A DNA stretch of 64,000 bases from Imperialibacter sp964351395 (GTDB lineage Bacteria > Bacteroidota > Bacteroidia > Cytophagales > Cyclobacteriaceae), in NCBI GenBank assembly GCA_964351395.1, contig CAYGOF010000006.1:1-64000 (forward strand). The letters are read 5' to 3'. Both the position numbers and the translations under genes were made by a program. Below the pieces are notes generated by a model. That model saw only the letters and a program-made list of their open reading frames with translations. It did not search any database and was not told the DNA's origin. Positions 26,850 to 34,993 of the stretch are shown in pieces (within the stretch, counting starts at the first letter, position 1; each line of letters starts with the position of its first letter).

Positions 26850-28550
26850 TTAGTCAAGCTTCAAATCTTTGATGTGTAGTTGCATCGTTTTGTTGCCCAT
26901 AAAGTCATTTTCTTCCACCGTGTAGGCCACATTGAAAGGAGCGCCACTGGCAATGGCTTCGAAGTACTCACCAAAGCCAAATCCGATGGCTTCAAGCGAT
27001 GCATTTGAACCTTCCTGACTTAAAAACATCTTCAGGTGGACGTCCTTTAATAGCTTAACTGATTTGGCTACCACATTGGTTGAAACGAATACAGGCTGCA
27101 TGTTGCCTGGTCCAAATGGCGCCATTTGCTTGAGAATATTGAAAAACTTATGGTTCATGCTTTCAATGGTCACAGCCAAATCAATTTCAATAATCGGCTC
27201 AAGCATTTCAGGTGTAATTCTTCTGGCCACTACTTCCTCAAACCGGTCTTTGAAAGCATCAACATTTTCGAGGTTCATGGTAAGCCCAGCAGCATATTTA
27301 TGTCCTCCGTACTGCTCCAATAAATCTGCGCATTCGGCAATCGCCTCGTAAACATCAAAGCCAAGCACAGAGCGGGCACTACCAGTTGCCTTGCTGTTTG
27401 ACTCAGTCAAAATAATAGTTGGCCGGTAGAACTTCTCGATACAACGGGAAGCTACAATTCCAATAACGCCTTTGTGCCAGTTTTCTTTATACAGAACTGT
27501 GGAAAAAGATTTTTTCAGCAGGTCTTGTTCTTCAATTATTGCCAGGGCCTCTTTGGTTATATTTTCGTCAAAGCCTTTTCGAAGGTCATTTTTGATGTCC
27601 AGCTGTGCCGCCAACTCTTCGGCTTCTTCTTCGGTACGTGAAAGTAGCAGGTCTACGGCAGCACCGGCATGGTCGATTCTACCTGCGGCATTGATTCGCG
27701 GGCCTATACCAAAAACTACCCTGGTAACCGTTACTTCGCCTTTGATCCCAGAAAGGTTTTTGAGGGCTTTTAGTCCTGGAAGAGGAGATTTGTTCAGTTT
27801 TTGAATACCAAAGTAGGCCAGGACACGATTTTCACCTAATACAGGGACTATGTCAGATGCTATACTTACAGCTACCAGGTCGAGGTAAAGATAAAGCTCC
27901 TGAATATCGATGGTGTTTTGAATGGCAAAGGCCTGCATGAGTTTGAAGCCAACCCCACATCCGCTAAGGCCATCAAATGGGTAGTCGCAGTCGAGGCGTT
28001 TAGGATCTAGTACGGCGTAGGCTTTCGGTAATTCCGGCCCGGGTAAGTGGTGGTCACAAATAATGAAATCAACACCCAGGGAGTTAGCTAGCGCTACTTT
28101 TGATACTGCTTTGATGCCACAATCAAGGGCAATGACCAACGAAAACCCGTTCTCGGCCGCCCAGCGGACACCCGTTTCAGATATGCCATATCCTTCCTCA
28201 TAGCGATCGGGGATATAGTAATCAATATTGGGATGGTACTTTCTAAGGAAGCCATATACCAGCGCAACGGAGGTAGTTCCGTCCACGTCATAGTCCCCAT
28301 AGATAAGTATTTTTTCTTTTTTGAAGATGGCCTCACTCAGCCTGTTAACGGCCTTTTCCATGTCCTTCATCAGGAATGGGTCGTGTAATTGACCAAGGTG
28401 GGGGCGGAAAAATGCCCGTGATTCCTCAAAGGTGGCGTAGCCTCGCTGAACAAGCAAAGTAGCCAGGGTATCGCTTACTTTGATCCCGGAAACAAGGGAT
28501 TGCACCTTTTCAGGGGCCGGTAAGTCCTTATATACCCATTTTTTGCTCAT
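26850..28550 (-). CDS. recJ: Single-stranded-DNA-specific 5'-3' exonuclease RecJ
   Basis: The 566-residue protein has DHH motif I in IYGDYDVDGTTSVALVYGFL and the DHH motif itself in FIICDHHLPGPELP. The DHHA1 part contains GPRINAAGRIDHAGAAVDLL and the QYGGHKYAAGLTM motif; the C-terminal domain binds single-stranded DNA. The size matches RecJ. RecJ resects 5' strands in recombinational repair and mismatch repair using Mg or Mn. The gene leads the recJ-lptB-GH3 string. A TAnnTTTG-type element (minus-strand TATTTTTG, 28593-28586) lies about 36 bp upstream, without a clear -33 partner. Confidence 0.94.
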   Translation of the reverse strand: MSKKWVYKDLPAPEKVQSLVSGIKVSDTLATLLVQRGYATFEESRAFFRPHLGQLHDPFLMKDMEKAVNRLSEAIFKKEKILIYGDYDVDGTTSVALVYGFLRKYHPNIDYYIPDRYEEGYGISETGVRWAAENGFSLVIALDCGIKAVSKVALANSLGVDFIICDHHLPGPELPKAYAVLDPKRLDCDYPFDGLSGCGVGFKLMQAFAIQNTIDIQELYLYLDLVAVSIASDIVPVLGENRVLAYFGIQKLNKSPLPGLKALKNLSGIKGEVTVTRVVFGIGPRINAAGRIDHAGAAVDLLLSRTEEEAEELAAQLDIKNDLRKGFDENITKEALAIIEEQDLLKKSFSTVLYKENWHKGVIGIVASRCIEKFYRPTIILTESNSKATGSARSVLGFDVYEAIAECADLLEQYGGHKYAAGLTMNLENVDAFKDRFEEVVARRITPEMLEPIIEIDLAVTIESMNHKFFNILKQMAPFGPGNMQPVFVSTNVVAKSVKLLKDVHLKMFLSQEGSNASLEAIGFGFGEYFEAIASGAPFNVAYTVEENDFMGNKTMQLHIKDLKLD

Positions 28551-28695
28551 ATGCTGCGATTGATAACCGGATAATTGGTTATTTCCAAAAATACGAATTC
28601 AATCGATTGATGAGCGATAGAGTGGAAAGAAATGAGGGAATAAAATACTATGTCCGAAGAGAACTCCGGACGATTACATGTGATTTAATCGACAA

Positions 28696-28917
28696 TCAAA
28701 ACTCGAGTTCGAACTCTCTCTTCTTGAAGTAGGTATCGAACCAGTATTCATAGTTGCAATAGTCGATGCAGTCTTCAAGCTCTACACCATCGTTGATTAG
28801 TCGCACGATGCTTTTGCCTGGTAGCCACGACAATAATGCGTTGGCCTGGCGGATAGGCAACTGAGAAAGTTGAATAAACTTTTTGCCGTTGAGGTAGATG
28901 GGTTTTAACTTAAACAT
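28696..28917 (-). CDS. Small conserved-looking hypothetical protein
   Basis: The 73-residue protein (MFKLKPIYLNGKKFIQLSQL...) is soluble, rich in aromatic residues at the end (DYCNYEYWFDTYFKKREFELEF) and has no signal peptide. The composition and a well-defined N-terminus suggest a real gene. It is isolated: 145 bp from recJ and 142 bp from the diheme cytochrome gene. I do not recognise a family. Short Bacteroidota proteins of this pattern are found as conserved hypotheticals; a role cannot be stated. Confidence 0.55.
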   Translation of the reverse strand: MFKLKPIYLNGKKFIQLSQLPIRQANALLSWLPGKSIVRLINDGVELEDCIDYCNYEYWFDTYFKKREFELEF

Positions 28918-29059
28918 GACCCTTTGATTTATTATGCAAGCATACCACTTTATTTTCGTCAGGGCGTTAAAGCCGTGTTAACGGTTCATTAATTTTAAAT
29001 GCCCATTTAACTGAAAGACAATAAATTAGAGGGTAGCCCCTAAAGAGAGGAAAAATAAT

Positions 29060-30172
29060 TTATAAGGAAGGAAGGTTTTGGTCCATTTCTGAAATCCATT
29101 GACGAATCAGGTCAACTCCTTCGTGGTGGGTAAGCGACCTGCCAAGCTCCGGCATCATTATTCCCGGGTTGGTGGATTCCATCCGGTATATCAGAATTGA
29201 TTCATCTGGTTTGCCTGGCAAAATACCATAAAGCCTTCCGCCTGACCCTTTCCCAGCAGCCACCGGCTTTTTCATAATGCCATATTTACTGCGGTCAGTT
29301 ACATCAAAAGTCAAGAATAGACCTGACGTGTTGGCGGAGCCCTCAGGATGATGACAAGAGCCACAATTGCTGTCCAAATAGGCTCTGGCAGCCATTTCAA
29401 CATGGGCATCTGCTGTGGCAAAAGAAGGATATTTGGCTAAGGTAGCTGGTGATTCTTCAAGTGCAAGTATTCCTCTGGTTTTCCAATGAGACAATTGGTT
29501 TTGGGTTTGTCCATCAGGGTAGATAAAGTCTCCGTTTAGTTGAGAAACTTTTGGCCCTAGGGGTATGATTTTATTGGACCGGCCATGACAAGTTTTGCAT
29601 TGATTTACATCAGGCACCGAATACCTCACATTTTGCACAACGCCATTCTTCTCAAGTGGCACATCCATGTTACCACCAGCTACTTCAAGATAGGCCTCTG
29701 TCTGCTCATCATTCCATATGTAGGTCAAGGCCGTCCACTCGTTGGTTTTTTTTTCAATCACCCGTGTTTCCATCAACTTTCGGCCAGCTGCGTTTTTAGC
29801 CGGGTAGTGAAAGGTTTTAATTAACCTCGTCCCTTCGGGGAACTCGAAAGAGCCGTCAGACCCAATGGTGATTTGTTCAGCAGGCGGCACGGAGATAAAC
29901 CTGCTTTTGTCCGCATAATCTGTGAATAGCGGCATGTTGAGATCGTAGGGCACCACGTTTTCTGCTGGCGACAAGTCGGCAAGTGTGCCCTGGAAAAACC
30001 CGAAGTCCGATAATTTGTCCGGGCCTATCGACAGTGCCTGCCTGTTGTTACGAATATTTTCATTATTGGTCCTTAGCCCAACTTCCTTTTTTTGCTCAGT
30101 TTTTTCAGGCTTGTTTCCGCAGGCAAGCAAAAAAACCAAAACCAGGTAGCAGGAGGCACTTAATGACTTCAT
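29060..30172 (-). CDS. SO2930-family diheme c-type cytochrome lipoprotein
   Basis: The 370-residue protein has a lipobox (LVFLLACGN, Cys18) and two heme-binding CxxCH motifs: CKTCHG near residue 192 and CGSCHH near residue 270. Around them are conserved stretches such as YDLNMPLFTDYADKSRFI, LPEGTRLIKTFHYP-like FPEGTRLIKTFHYP, and RMESTNPGIMMPELGRSLTHHEGVDLIRQWI. This matches the conserved family often annotated SO2930 or HNE_0200, which is regularly encoded beside a parallel beta-helix protein, as here. The periplasmic or outer-membrane-facing electron carrier has no assigned reaction. Its ATG overlaps the stop of the beta-helix gene by 4 bp. Confidence 0.88.
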   Translation of the reverse strand: MKSLSASCYLVLVFLLACGNKPEKTEQKKEVGLRTNNENIRNNRQALSIGPDKLSDFGFFQGTLADLSPAENVVPYDLNMPLFTDYADKSRFISVPPAEQITIGSDGSFEFPEGTRLIKTFHYPAKNAAGRKLMETRVIEKKTNEWTALTYIWNDEQTEAYLEVAGGNMDVPLEKNGVVQNVRYSVPDVNQCKTCHGRSNKIIPLGPKVSQLNGDFIYPDGQTQNQLSHWKTRGILALEESPATLAKYPSFATADAHVEMAARAYLDSNCGSCHHPEGSANTSGLFLTFDVTDRSKYGIMKKPVAAGKGSGGRLYGILPGKPDESILIYRMESTNPGIMMPELGRSLTHHEGVDLIRQWISEMDQNLPSL

Positions 30173-31452
30173 AGCGATGCAGAAAGCTTTTCGAAACTAA
30201 CGGCTGGAAGTGTGTTACCAGCACAGGTGTACTCATCAATATTCCGACTGCTATTTTCAAAGTCATTGCCAGCGTCCATATTGGCAAAAGTAGCTTCCCC
30301 ATTGGACTGCACGCAAATGATTTTTTCGGATGGATCTCCGGTGATGCCATCCCAGAGAATATCGGGGATCGAAAGCCCAAACTGCCAGACCAGTAGATAC
30401 CCAATATCGCTTTTGAGCGAAGGTAAAGTGAAGCTATTGCTAATGTTGTTATCGTGAATAAACACACTAGCAGGAATGGGGTTATATTTTTCGTCTGCTT
30501 TGTAGGCGGCCTCGTTTTGCGACATTTGTGCTTCACCGTAATTGGATTCGTCCATGGCTGCAGCCGCCATTACGAAGTCATAGCTTATTACCGAAACACC
30601 AGCAGTTCTGTTTTCTGCTACCTCGTTTTTGAATATTTCAACGGAAGCCATAGCAAGCACCATTATGCCGGTGCCGGGTGGTACAGAGGCAACTATGTTA
30701 CCTTTTGGTGCGAAGTTCCTGAAGTTATTGTTGTTCACTTTATTGTCGAACACCCTTACATTGCCCCCCAACTTCGATAAACCTGGCAGGTCGAATACAA
30801 GTATGCCGCCTGTGTTATCGTATGCCTCGTTGTTAAAAACATCTGCACTTGTTGTGTTTTCAATCTCGATGCCAGCAACGTTATTGTAGGCGACAGAATT
30901 TTGAACAATGACGTTGTGCGACTGGCCCACGTAGATTCCAGCGTCTGAAGCACCAATGGCAATGCATCGGTCAATCAATACATTGTTGCACATGACTGGG
31001 TAAATAGCATAGGCGCCATTTGTTTCTTTGGGTTCACCGGTCCATTCCGACTTCACATTGATAATTTCAAGTCCGTTGACGTCCTGAAGTTTAATATTAT
31101 CGCCTACGGCATCGCGAATCGTCAGGTCTCGTAGCACAATATTTTTTCCGTTTTGAATCCTGAGGCCCTCCGCTCCTTCGGTTTGCTCATGAAAAGAAAG
31201 CACCGTCTTGTCCATGCCAGCGCCCATGATGGTAATGCTGTCTTTTCCCTCAAGTGTAAGGCTTCGTTTAAACACATAGTGACCGGGAAGGATGAGGATG
31301 GTATCGCCAGCCTCTGCCATGATCAACCTTGTTTGAAGATCCTGAGAAATGTCTTTGTATTCAGTTTCTTCAAAAGGGATGGCCCGGGAAACTGGCTCGC
31401 TACAGGAAAAGCCCAGAACGGCGAGGGAAAGAAATGGTAGTAAGTATTTCAT
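30169..31452 (-). CDS. Parallel beta-helix lipoprotein paired with diheme cytochrome
   Basis: ATG 31452 gives a lipoprotein signal (MKYLLPFLSLAVLGFSC, Cys17); the upstream frame extension lacks such a signal. The 427-residue protein is a right-handed parallel beta-helix with repeated N-rich turns: VLRDLTIRDAVGDNIKLQDV, VLIDRCIAIGASDAGIYVGQ, VIVQNSVAYNNVAGIEIENT, DVFNNEAYDNTGGILVFDL. Beta-helix lipoproteins of this type are known as partners of SO2930-type diheme cytochromes (the TIGR03805/TIGR03806 pairing). Its substrate is unknown; polysaccharide binding or lyase activity is one possibility. The stop and the following cytochrome start overlap by 4 bp, so the two are translationally coupled. 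Confidence 0.85.
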   Translation of the reverse strand: MKYLLPFLSLAVLGFSCSEPVSRAIPFEETEYKDISQDLQTRLIMAEAGDTILILPGHYVFKRSLTLEGKDSITIMGAGMDKTVLSFHEQTEGAEGLRIQNGKNIVLRDLTIRDAVGDNIKLQDVNGLEIINVKSEWTGEPKETNGAYAIYPVMCNNVLIDRCIAIGASDAGIYVGQSHNVIVQNSVAYNNVAGIEIENTTSADVFNNEAYDNTGGILVFDLPGLSKLGGNVRVFDNKVNNNNFRNFAPKGNIVASVPPGTGIMVLAMASVEIFKNEVAENRTAGVSVISYDFVMAAAAMDESNYGEAQMSQNEAAYKADEKYNPIPASVFIHDNNISNSFTLPSLKSDIGYLLVWQFGLSIPDILWDGITGDPSEKIICVQSNGEATFANMDAGNDFENSSRNIDEYTCAGNTLPAVSFEKLSASL

Positions 31453-31578
31453 TGAAAAAATGCTAATGAAGGGTGAATATCGTTTTGAGGGCAAAAATAC
31501 GAAACATTGGCACAATTGGGAAGTAGTAGCAAACTGGACTTTACTTTTTTCTTTTTGTCTAGCTTCCTATCTTTCCAA

Positions 31579-32265
31579 ATGCCAATGAAACTAGCATTCG
31601 ATGAAATTTGGTCTTTTCTTGAAATTATAGGAGAGGAGGCCCCGTTGTGGACGTTCACGCTGAAAGCTGGTAGTTTTTCGCGAGAAGGTGTTTCGTTGGA
31701 CTTAACTCATCAACTGGAGAATGACGCTCTTTATGATCCTGAGATGTTGCCAAATCTGTTCACTTTTAGGGAGATTTTTTGGCAACCTAATGTTTACCCG
31801 ACACTAAGCGCTTGCCTCACAGGTCTGAAACTTGTTGTTAATTACAGTTCCGAATTGGCTGAGGAGTATCAAGATGCAACTACTGAAACTCAGCAATTGT
31901 ATGTTGACCTGGTCAACCATATTGGCCTGCTGGCTGCAGAAGCGAATGAGAAACTTGCTAGCAACGAAGATGCTAACGATCAGATACCATCAGTTTTAGG
32001 AGAGTTTAGGAAACAGTCTTTTCCGGTAATTATGCTGTTCATACAGCACCCTATGAATCGAAACGATTACAAAGAAGACGCTCTTCGCAGGATCAACTTC
32101 ATGGTAAAAACCTTAATTGAGCAATACCAATTAAGATTCAATGACCTACTACTGCCTCATTGGGAATTGGAGAGAAACAAAGCAGCGCCTCTGCTTGAAG
32201 AGACTATCCAGATTGATCAAGTGGAGGAAGAACCATCTAATACTGAGACGGAATCCCCGGACTGA
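31579..32265 (+). CDS. Hypothetical protein with acidic tail
   Basis: The ATG at 31579 (MPMKLAFDEIWSFLEIIGEE) or the one two codons later is preferred over the longer frame, whose upstream part is low-complexity Phe/Ser. The protein is about 228 residues, mostly alpha-helical, soluble, without signal peptide. It ends in a very acidic segment, QIDQVEEEPSNTETESPD. I recognise no domain. It is divergent from the beta-helix/cytochrome operon. Its last 49 bp overlap the 3' end of the MOSC gene on the opposite strand. Confidence 0.6.
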   Translation: MPMKLAFDEIWSFLEIIGEEAPLWTFTLKAGSFSREGVSLDLTHQLENDALYDPEMLPNLFTFREIFWQPNVYPTLSACLTGLKLVVNYSSELAEEYQDATTETQQLYVDLVNHIGLLAAEANEKLASNEDANDQIPSVLGEFRKQSFPVIMLFIQHPMNRNDYKEDALRRINFMVKTLIEQYQLRFNDLLLPHWELERNKAAPLLEETIQIDQVEEEPSNTETESPD

Positions 32266-32762
32266 ATAATGCCTTGCTTGACGACCTTAGCAGTGATACC
32301 GCCGTGGCTTCTCATGGCATTGTAACCTCCATAGCCGAGGGCAGCTTCCATTTTTGAACATGGATGGCAATGACCTGTCATTTCAAAAACCGCAGTACCA
32401 ATTTTAAATTGTTTCCCTTTTAATGCAAGCAGGTTGATGCCTTGCACTACTATATTTCGTCGCAGCAATGCCGGGTCAATACTGTTCCTTTCGAGCATCG
32501 CAGCAACCGCCGGTAAATGCTCCGCCTGAATCAACGTTACTTGCCGGGCGCTTGTCGGTGTTCCTTTGAACCGGTCGCCTACCAGGCCCTGACCTGGAAT
32601 CGCTTCGACTTTTTGAACAACATTTACCGCTTCGTTTCTAGCGGGCCTTACGCCAATCCAGGTTACTGTACCGGGTCTTGCAAAATGGCTCATCATTTGC
32701 GCCATGGGTGTATTGTCATTGATGGTTTTCACAGGCGATCCGTTATTATTATTTTCAGCCAA
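32217..32762 (-). CDS. MOSC domain-containing protein
   Basis: The 181-residue protein carries the MOSC fold signatures: GQGLVGDRFKG near residue 60, ARQVTLIQAEHLPAV, the LLRRNIVVQGINLLAL strand, and FEMTGHCHPCSKMEAALGYGG with the conserved cysteine near residue 135. MOSC proteins are predicted sulfur- or molybdenum-cofactor-handling domains related to Moco sulfurase C-termini. The start at 32762 is plausible, but ATG 32705 (MAQMMSHF) would also give a complete domain. The gene overlaps the opposing hypothetical gene by 49 bp. A near-perfect palindrome at 32825-32847 lies in its upstream region. Confidence 0.88.
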   Translation of the reverse strand: MAENNNNGSPVKTINDNTPMAQMMSHFARPGTVTWIGVRPARNEAVNVVQKVEAIPGQGLVGDRFKGTPTSARQVTLIQAEHLPAVAAMLERNSIDPALLRRNIVVQGINLLALKGKQFKIGTAVFEMTGHCHPCSKMEAALGYGGYNAMRSHGGITAKVVKQGIIQSGDSVSVLDGSSST

Positions 32763-32824
32763 TTGGAATTTACGATAAAATAGATTTCCAGCACAGGCAT
32801 AGGGCAGCCCAGTTTTAACATCTG

Positions 32825-32847
32825 GTTGTTGCTAAATTAGTAACAAC
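32825..32847. promoter_or_regulatory. 23-bp near-perfect palindrome in a divergent promoter region
   Basis: GTTGTTGCTAA and TTAGTAACAAC, joined by a single A, form an inverted repeat with one mismatch. It lies between the MOSC gene and the divergent secreted-protein gene, about 60 and 100 bp from their starts. The TTAGTAAC core resembles operators of HxlR or MarR-type regulators. A TATTTTTG -7-like element at 32912-32919 follows. Confidence 0.55.
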
Positions 32848-32950
32848 TAATGAAAGTCTTGGTTTGATAGTGGAATACCGTTTTTCATAAGTAAATTTAT
32901 CATTTAGGACCTATTTTTGTTGAAAAAGGAACATTGAAAATCTGTTGAGC

Positions 32951-33427
32951 ATGATGAAGAAAGTTAGCCTGGTTGTAATGCTATCGGTAGCCATATCCAA
33001 TTTGGCCTATGGGCAAAAAGAGACCACAATACCTCCTTTCAAACATGTAAGTGTGGAAACAATCGACTACTCTGGCATCAAAGATATGTTCCAGGTCAGT
33101 TTGTATGGAAGACGATGGCTTACAGCACATCAATTTCATTTAATTGGCGATACACCCAACAATTGGGATGCTGAAATCAAAGCTGATTCCTGTTCGGTTT
33201 TGACCTTTAAGTTCGAGACGCATGAACGGATTAGTGGAAAATATCATACATCGTTGTATTTGGTCGATTGTAAAAGCGATACGATTTACCAGAGCGACGG
33301 AAAAGCGATGGGATCTTCTCCAGCGCAAGGTTTTCAGTATGCAGCAGAAGCGGCGTTAAAGGATTTTAAAAAGGATTGGGAAAAGAGCCTGCCGGCTGAA
33401 GAAAAGTCCAAAAAGGGTAAAAACTAA
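32951..33427 (+). CDS. Small secreted protein
   Basis: Starting at ATG 32951 (or 32954), the 158-residue protein has a signal peptide (MMKKVSLVVMLSVAISNLAYGQ). The mature part is a beta-rich domain with YHTSLYLVDCKSDTIYQ and a helical, basic tail (AALKDFKKDWEKSLPAEEKSKKGKN). No family is recognised. Its stop codon shares a base with the ATG of the alpha/beta hydrolase gene (TAATG), indicating cotranscription and coupled translation. Confidence 0.6.
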   Translation: MMKKVSLVVMLSVAISNLAYGQKETTIPPFKHVSVETIDYSGIKDMFQVSLYGRRWLTAHQFHLIGDTPNNWDAEIKADSCSVLTFKFETHERISGKYHTSLYLVDCKSDTIYQSDGKAMGSSPAQGFQYAAEAALKDFKKDWEKSLPAEEKSKKGKN

Positions 33428-34212
33428 TGCCCATTATACACTTTGCTCATTCCAATGGATTTGCAGCACCTACCTACAGGTATTTTTTGGAGCAATTGGC
33501 TCCTCAAAAGGTGCAGGTGTTGGAGAAATTTGGGCACGACAAACGATTTGCACCAACATTTTCATGGAAGCCTTTAACTGATCAGCTCATTCGCTCTATA
33601 GAGCAGCAAGATTCTCCGGTCATTGGCCTGGGCCATTCTTTAGGTGCAGTTGTTACCCTTGATGCCTACTATCGCCGACCCGATTTGTTTAGAGGCTTGA
33701 TCATGATGGACCCCCCATTTTTCAGTCGAAAAATTAGAGCTATTTTCCTCATAGCGAGGATGCTCGGCATTTCGGGTAAGCTGATCCCACCAGCGGTAAA
33801 AGCAAAAAAGAGACGATCGGAATGGGAAAGTAAGGAGATAGTAGCGGATAGCTTTAGAAATAAAGCGTTGTTTAGAGATTTTCACGCTGAGGCTTTTGAC
33901 GACTACATTCAATATGGCCTTGTCGAAACCGAGCAAGGGGGTGTCAGGCTTGATTTTTCAACAAAGGAGGAGTACAGGATATTCAAGCATTCGCCAGTAT
34001 GGCTTGGCAGTGGTAAAATCAATGTGCCTAGTTTTTATGTTTACTCCAACAGGTTTGAGATAGGTTCACCAGATACGATTAGGGAGCTGCAGCAGAAATT
34101 TAAGCAAACCAAATTTGTTGCCATGGATGCGGGGCATATGTTCCCAATGGAGCAACCTGAGCAAACTGCGAAATTGATCAAACAGCTCGTTGAGGAAATG
34201 CAGCTTGTATAA
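33427..34212 (+). CDS. Alpha/beta hydrolase
   Basis: The 261-residue cytoplasmic protein shows HFAHSNGFAAPTY (oxyanion region) and a nucleophile elbow GLGHSLGAVV with Ser71. The likely catalytic His is His237 in MDAGHMFPME, and an acid such as the Asp in 'GSPDTIRE' could complete the triad. The fold and the substrate class (ester or thioester) follow from the family; the actual substrate is unknown. It is translationally coupled to the secreted-protein gene upstream. Confidence 0.8.
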   Translation: MPIIHFAHSNGFAAPTYRYFLEQLAPQKVQVLEKFGHDKRFAPTFSWKPLTDQLIRSIEQQDSPVIGLGHSLGAVVTLDAYYRRPDLFRGLIMMDPPFFSRKIRAIFLIARMLGISGKLIPPAVKAKKRRSEWESKEIVADSFRNKALFRDFHAEAFDDYIQYGLVETEQGGVRLDFSTKEEYRIFKHSPVWLGSGKINVPSFYVYSNRFEIGSPDTIRELQQKFKQTKFVAMDAGHMFPMEQPEQTAKLIKQLVEEMQLV

Positions 34213-34422
34213 AAACACATTCATTTTCCTGGTTTTTTTGATTGTTGCCTAGGCATGGTCCTTAGCCTTTCATAACCCTGGATCAATTGGGTTAGCAGAT
34301 CGTTCCCAGATCAGAATGCTCAAGAAACATACTTTTTTTTTCTATTGGCACTTTTTTTCCCTGTAGTTCATAGTAATCGACAAAGTAACTTTTATGTTTG
34401 CCCGGAGAGAAGTTTTCGGACC

Positions 34423-34986
34423 ATGAACAAAGGGGGTTTTTTACTAAAGCATCTATTGAAGGGCCTATTATGGTTTGCCCTTCTTGTGGCAGTTTATGTG
34501 GTGGTAAAAAGATATGTAGATGTCGACTACCTCGACTGGTTAGCGCCAGTTTATGAAAAACCACTCTATGTATTCTCCATTTTTACCGTTTCTGAAATCA
34601 TTGTTGGCATTATCCCTCCTGAAATCTTCATGATATGGTCCCTGAGGGAGGGCATTGTTTCAGACTACATCGGCAATGTAGCCTTACTTGGGCTTCTATC
34701 GTATGCGGCTGGCGTTATTGGTTACTTTATAGGCAACTACCTTAACCAAACGCAATTCTATAAGGCGATGGAGAAGAATTTTTTTGGCAAGTACACCAAC
34801 TATCTCGATCAATACGGTGGTTTTCTTATAGTGGTGGCCGCCCTTACACCTGTTCCCTTTTCAGGAATTTGCATGTTGGTAGGTGCAATGAAATACTCAT
34901 TCAGGAAGATGTTACTTTTTGCCCTATCGAGGTTTATCAGGTTCAGCGTTTATGCTTACATCATTTGGGCGGCACACTATTTTTAA
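34423..34986 (+). CDS. VTT-domain (DedA-like) membrane protein
   Basis: ATG 34423 (MNKGGFLLKHLLKGLLWF) gives 187 residues, with the upstream extension rejected because it is not membrane-like. Helices lie at about 10-30, 45-75, 90-115 and 140-185. The VTT/DedA-like features include EIIVGIIPPEIFMIWSL, AAGVIGYFIGNYLNQ and FLIVVAALTPVPFSGICMLVGAMKYSFRKML. VTT proteins such as DedA and Tvp38 are linked to lipid scrambling and membrane homeostasis. The exact role here is unknown. It ends against the next gene tail-to-tail across a 17-bp palindrome (34976-34992). Confidence 0.8.
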   Translation: MNKGGFLLKHLLKGLLWFALLVAVYVVVKRYVDVDYLDWLAPVYEKPLYVFSIFTVSEIIVGIIPPEIFMIWSLREGIVSDYIGNVALLGLLSYAAGVIGYFIGNYLNQTQFYKAMEKNFFGKYTNYLDQYGGFLIVVAALTPVPFSGICMLVGAMKYSFRKMLLFALSRFIRFSVYAYIIWAAHYF

Positions 34987-34993
34987 AATAGTC

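Noticed and set aside
28610..28732. A 40-codon plus-strand frame (MSDRVERNEGIK...) between recJ and the 73-residue gene
   Set aside because: It runs into the opposite coding gene and has no supporting signal; likely chance.
34976..34992. A 17-bp palindrome ACTATTTT-T-AAAATAGT at the junction of two convergent genes
   Set aside because: It is AT-only in the core and has no separate loop or T tract, so it is weak as a terminator; it partly overlaps a coding end and may be coincidence.
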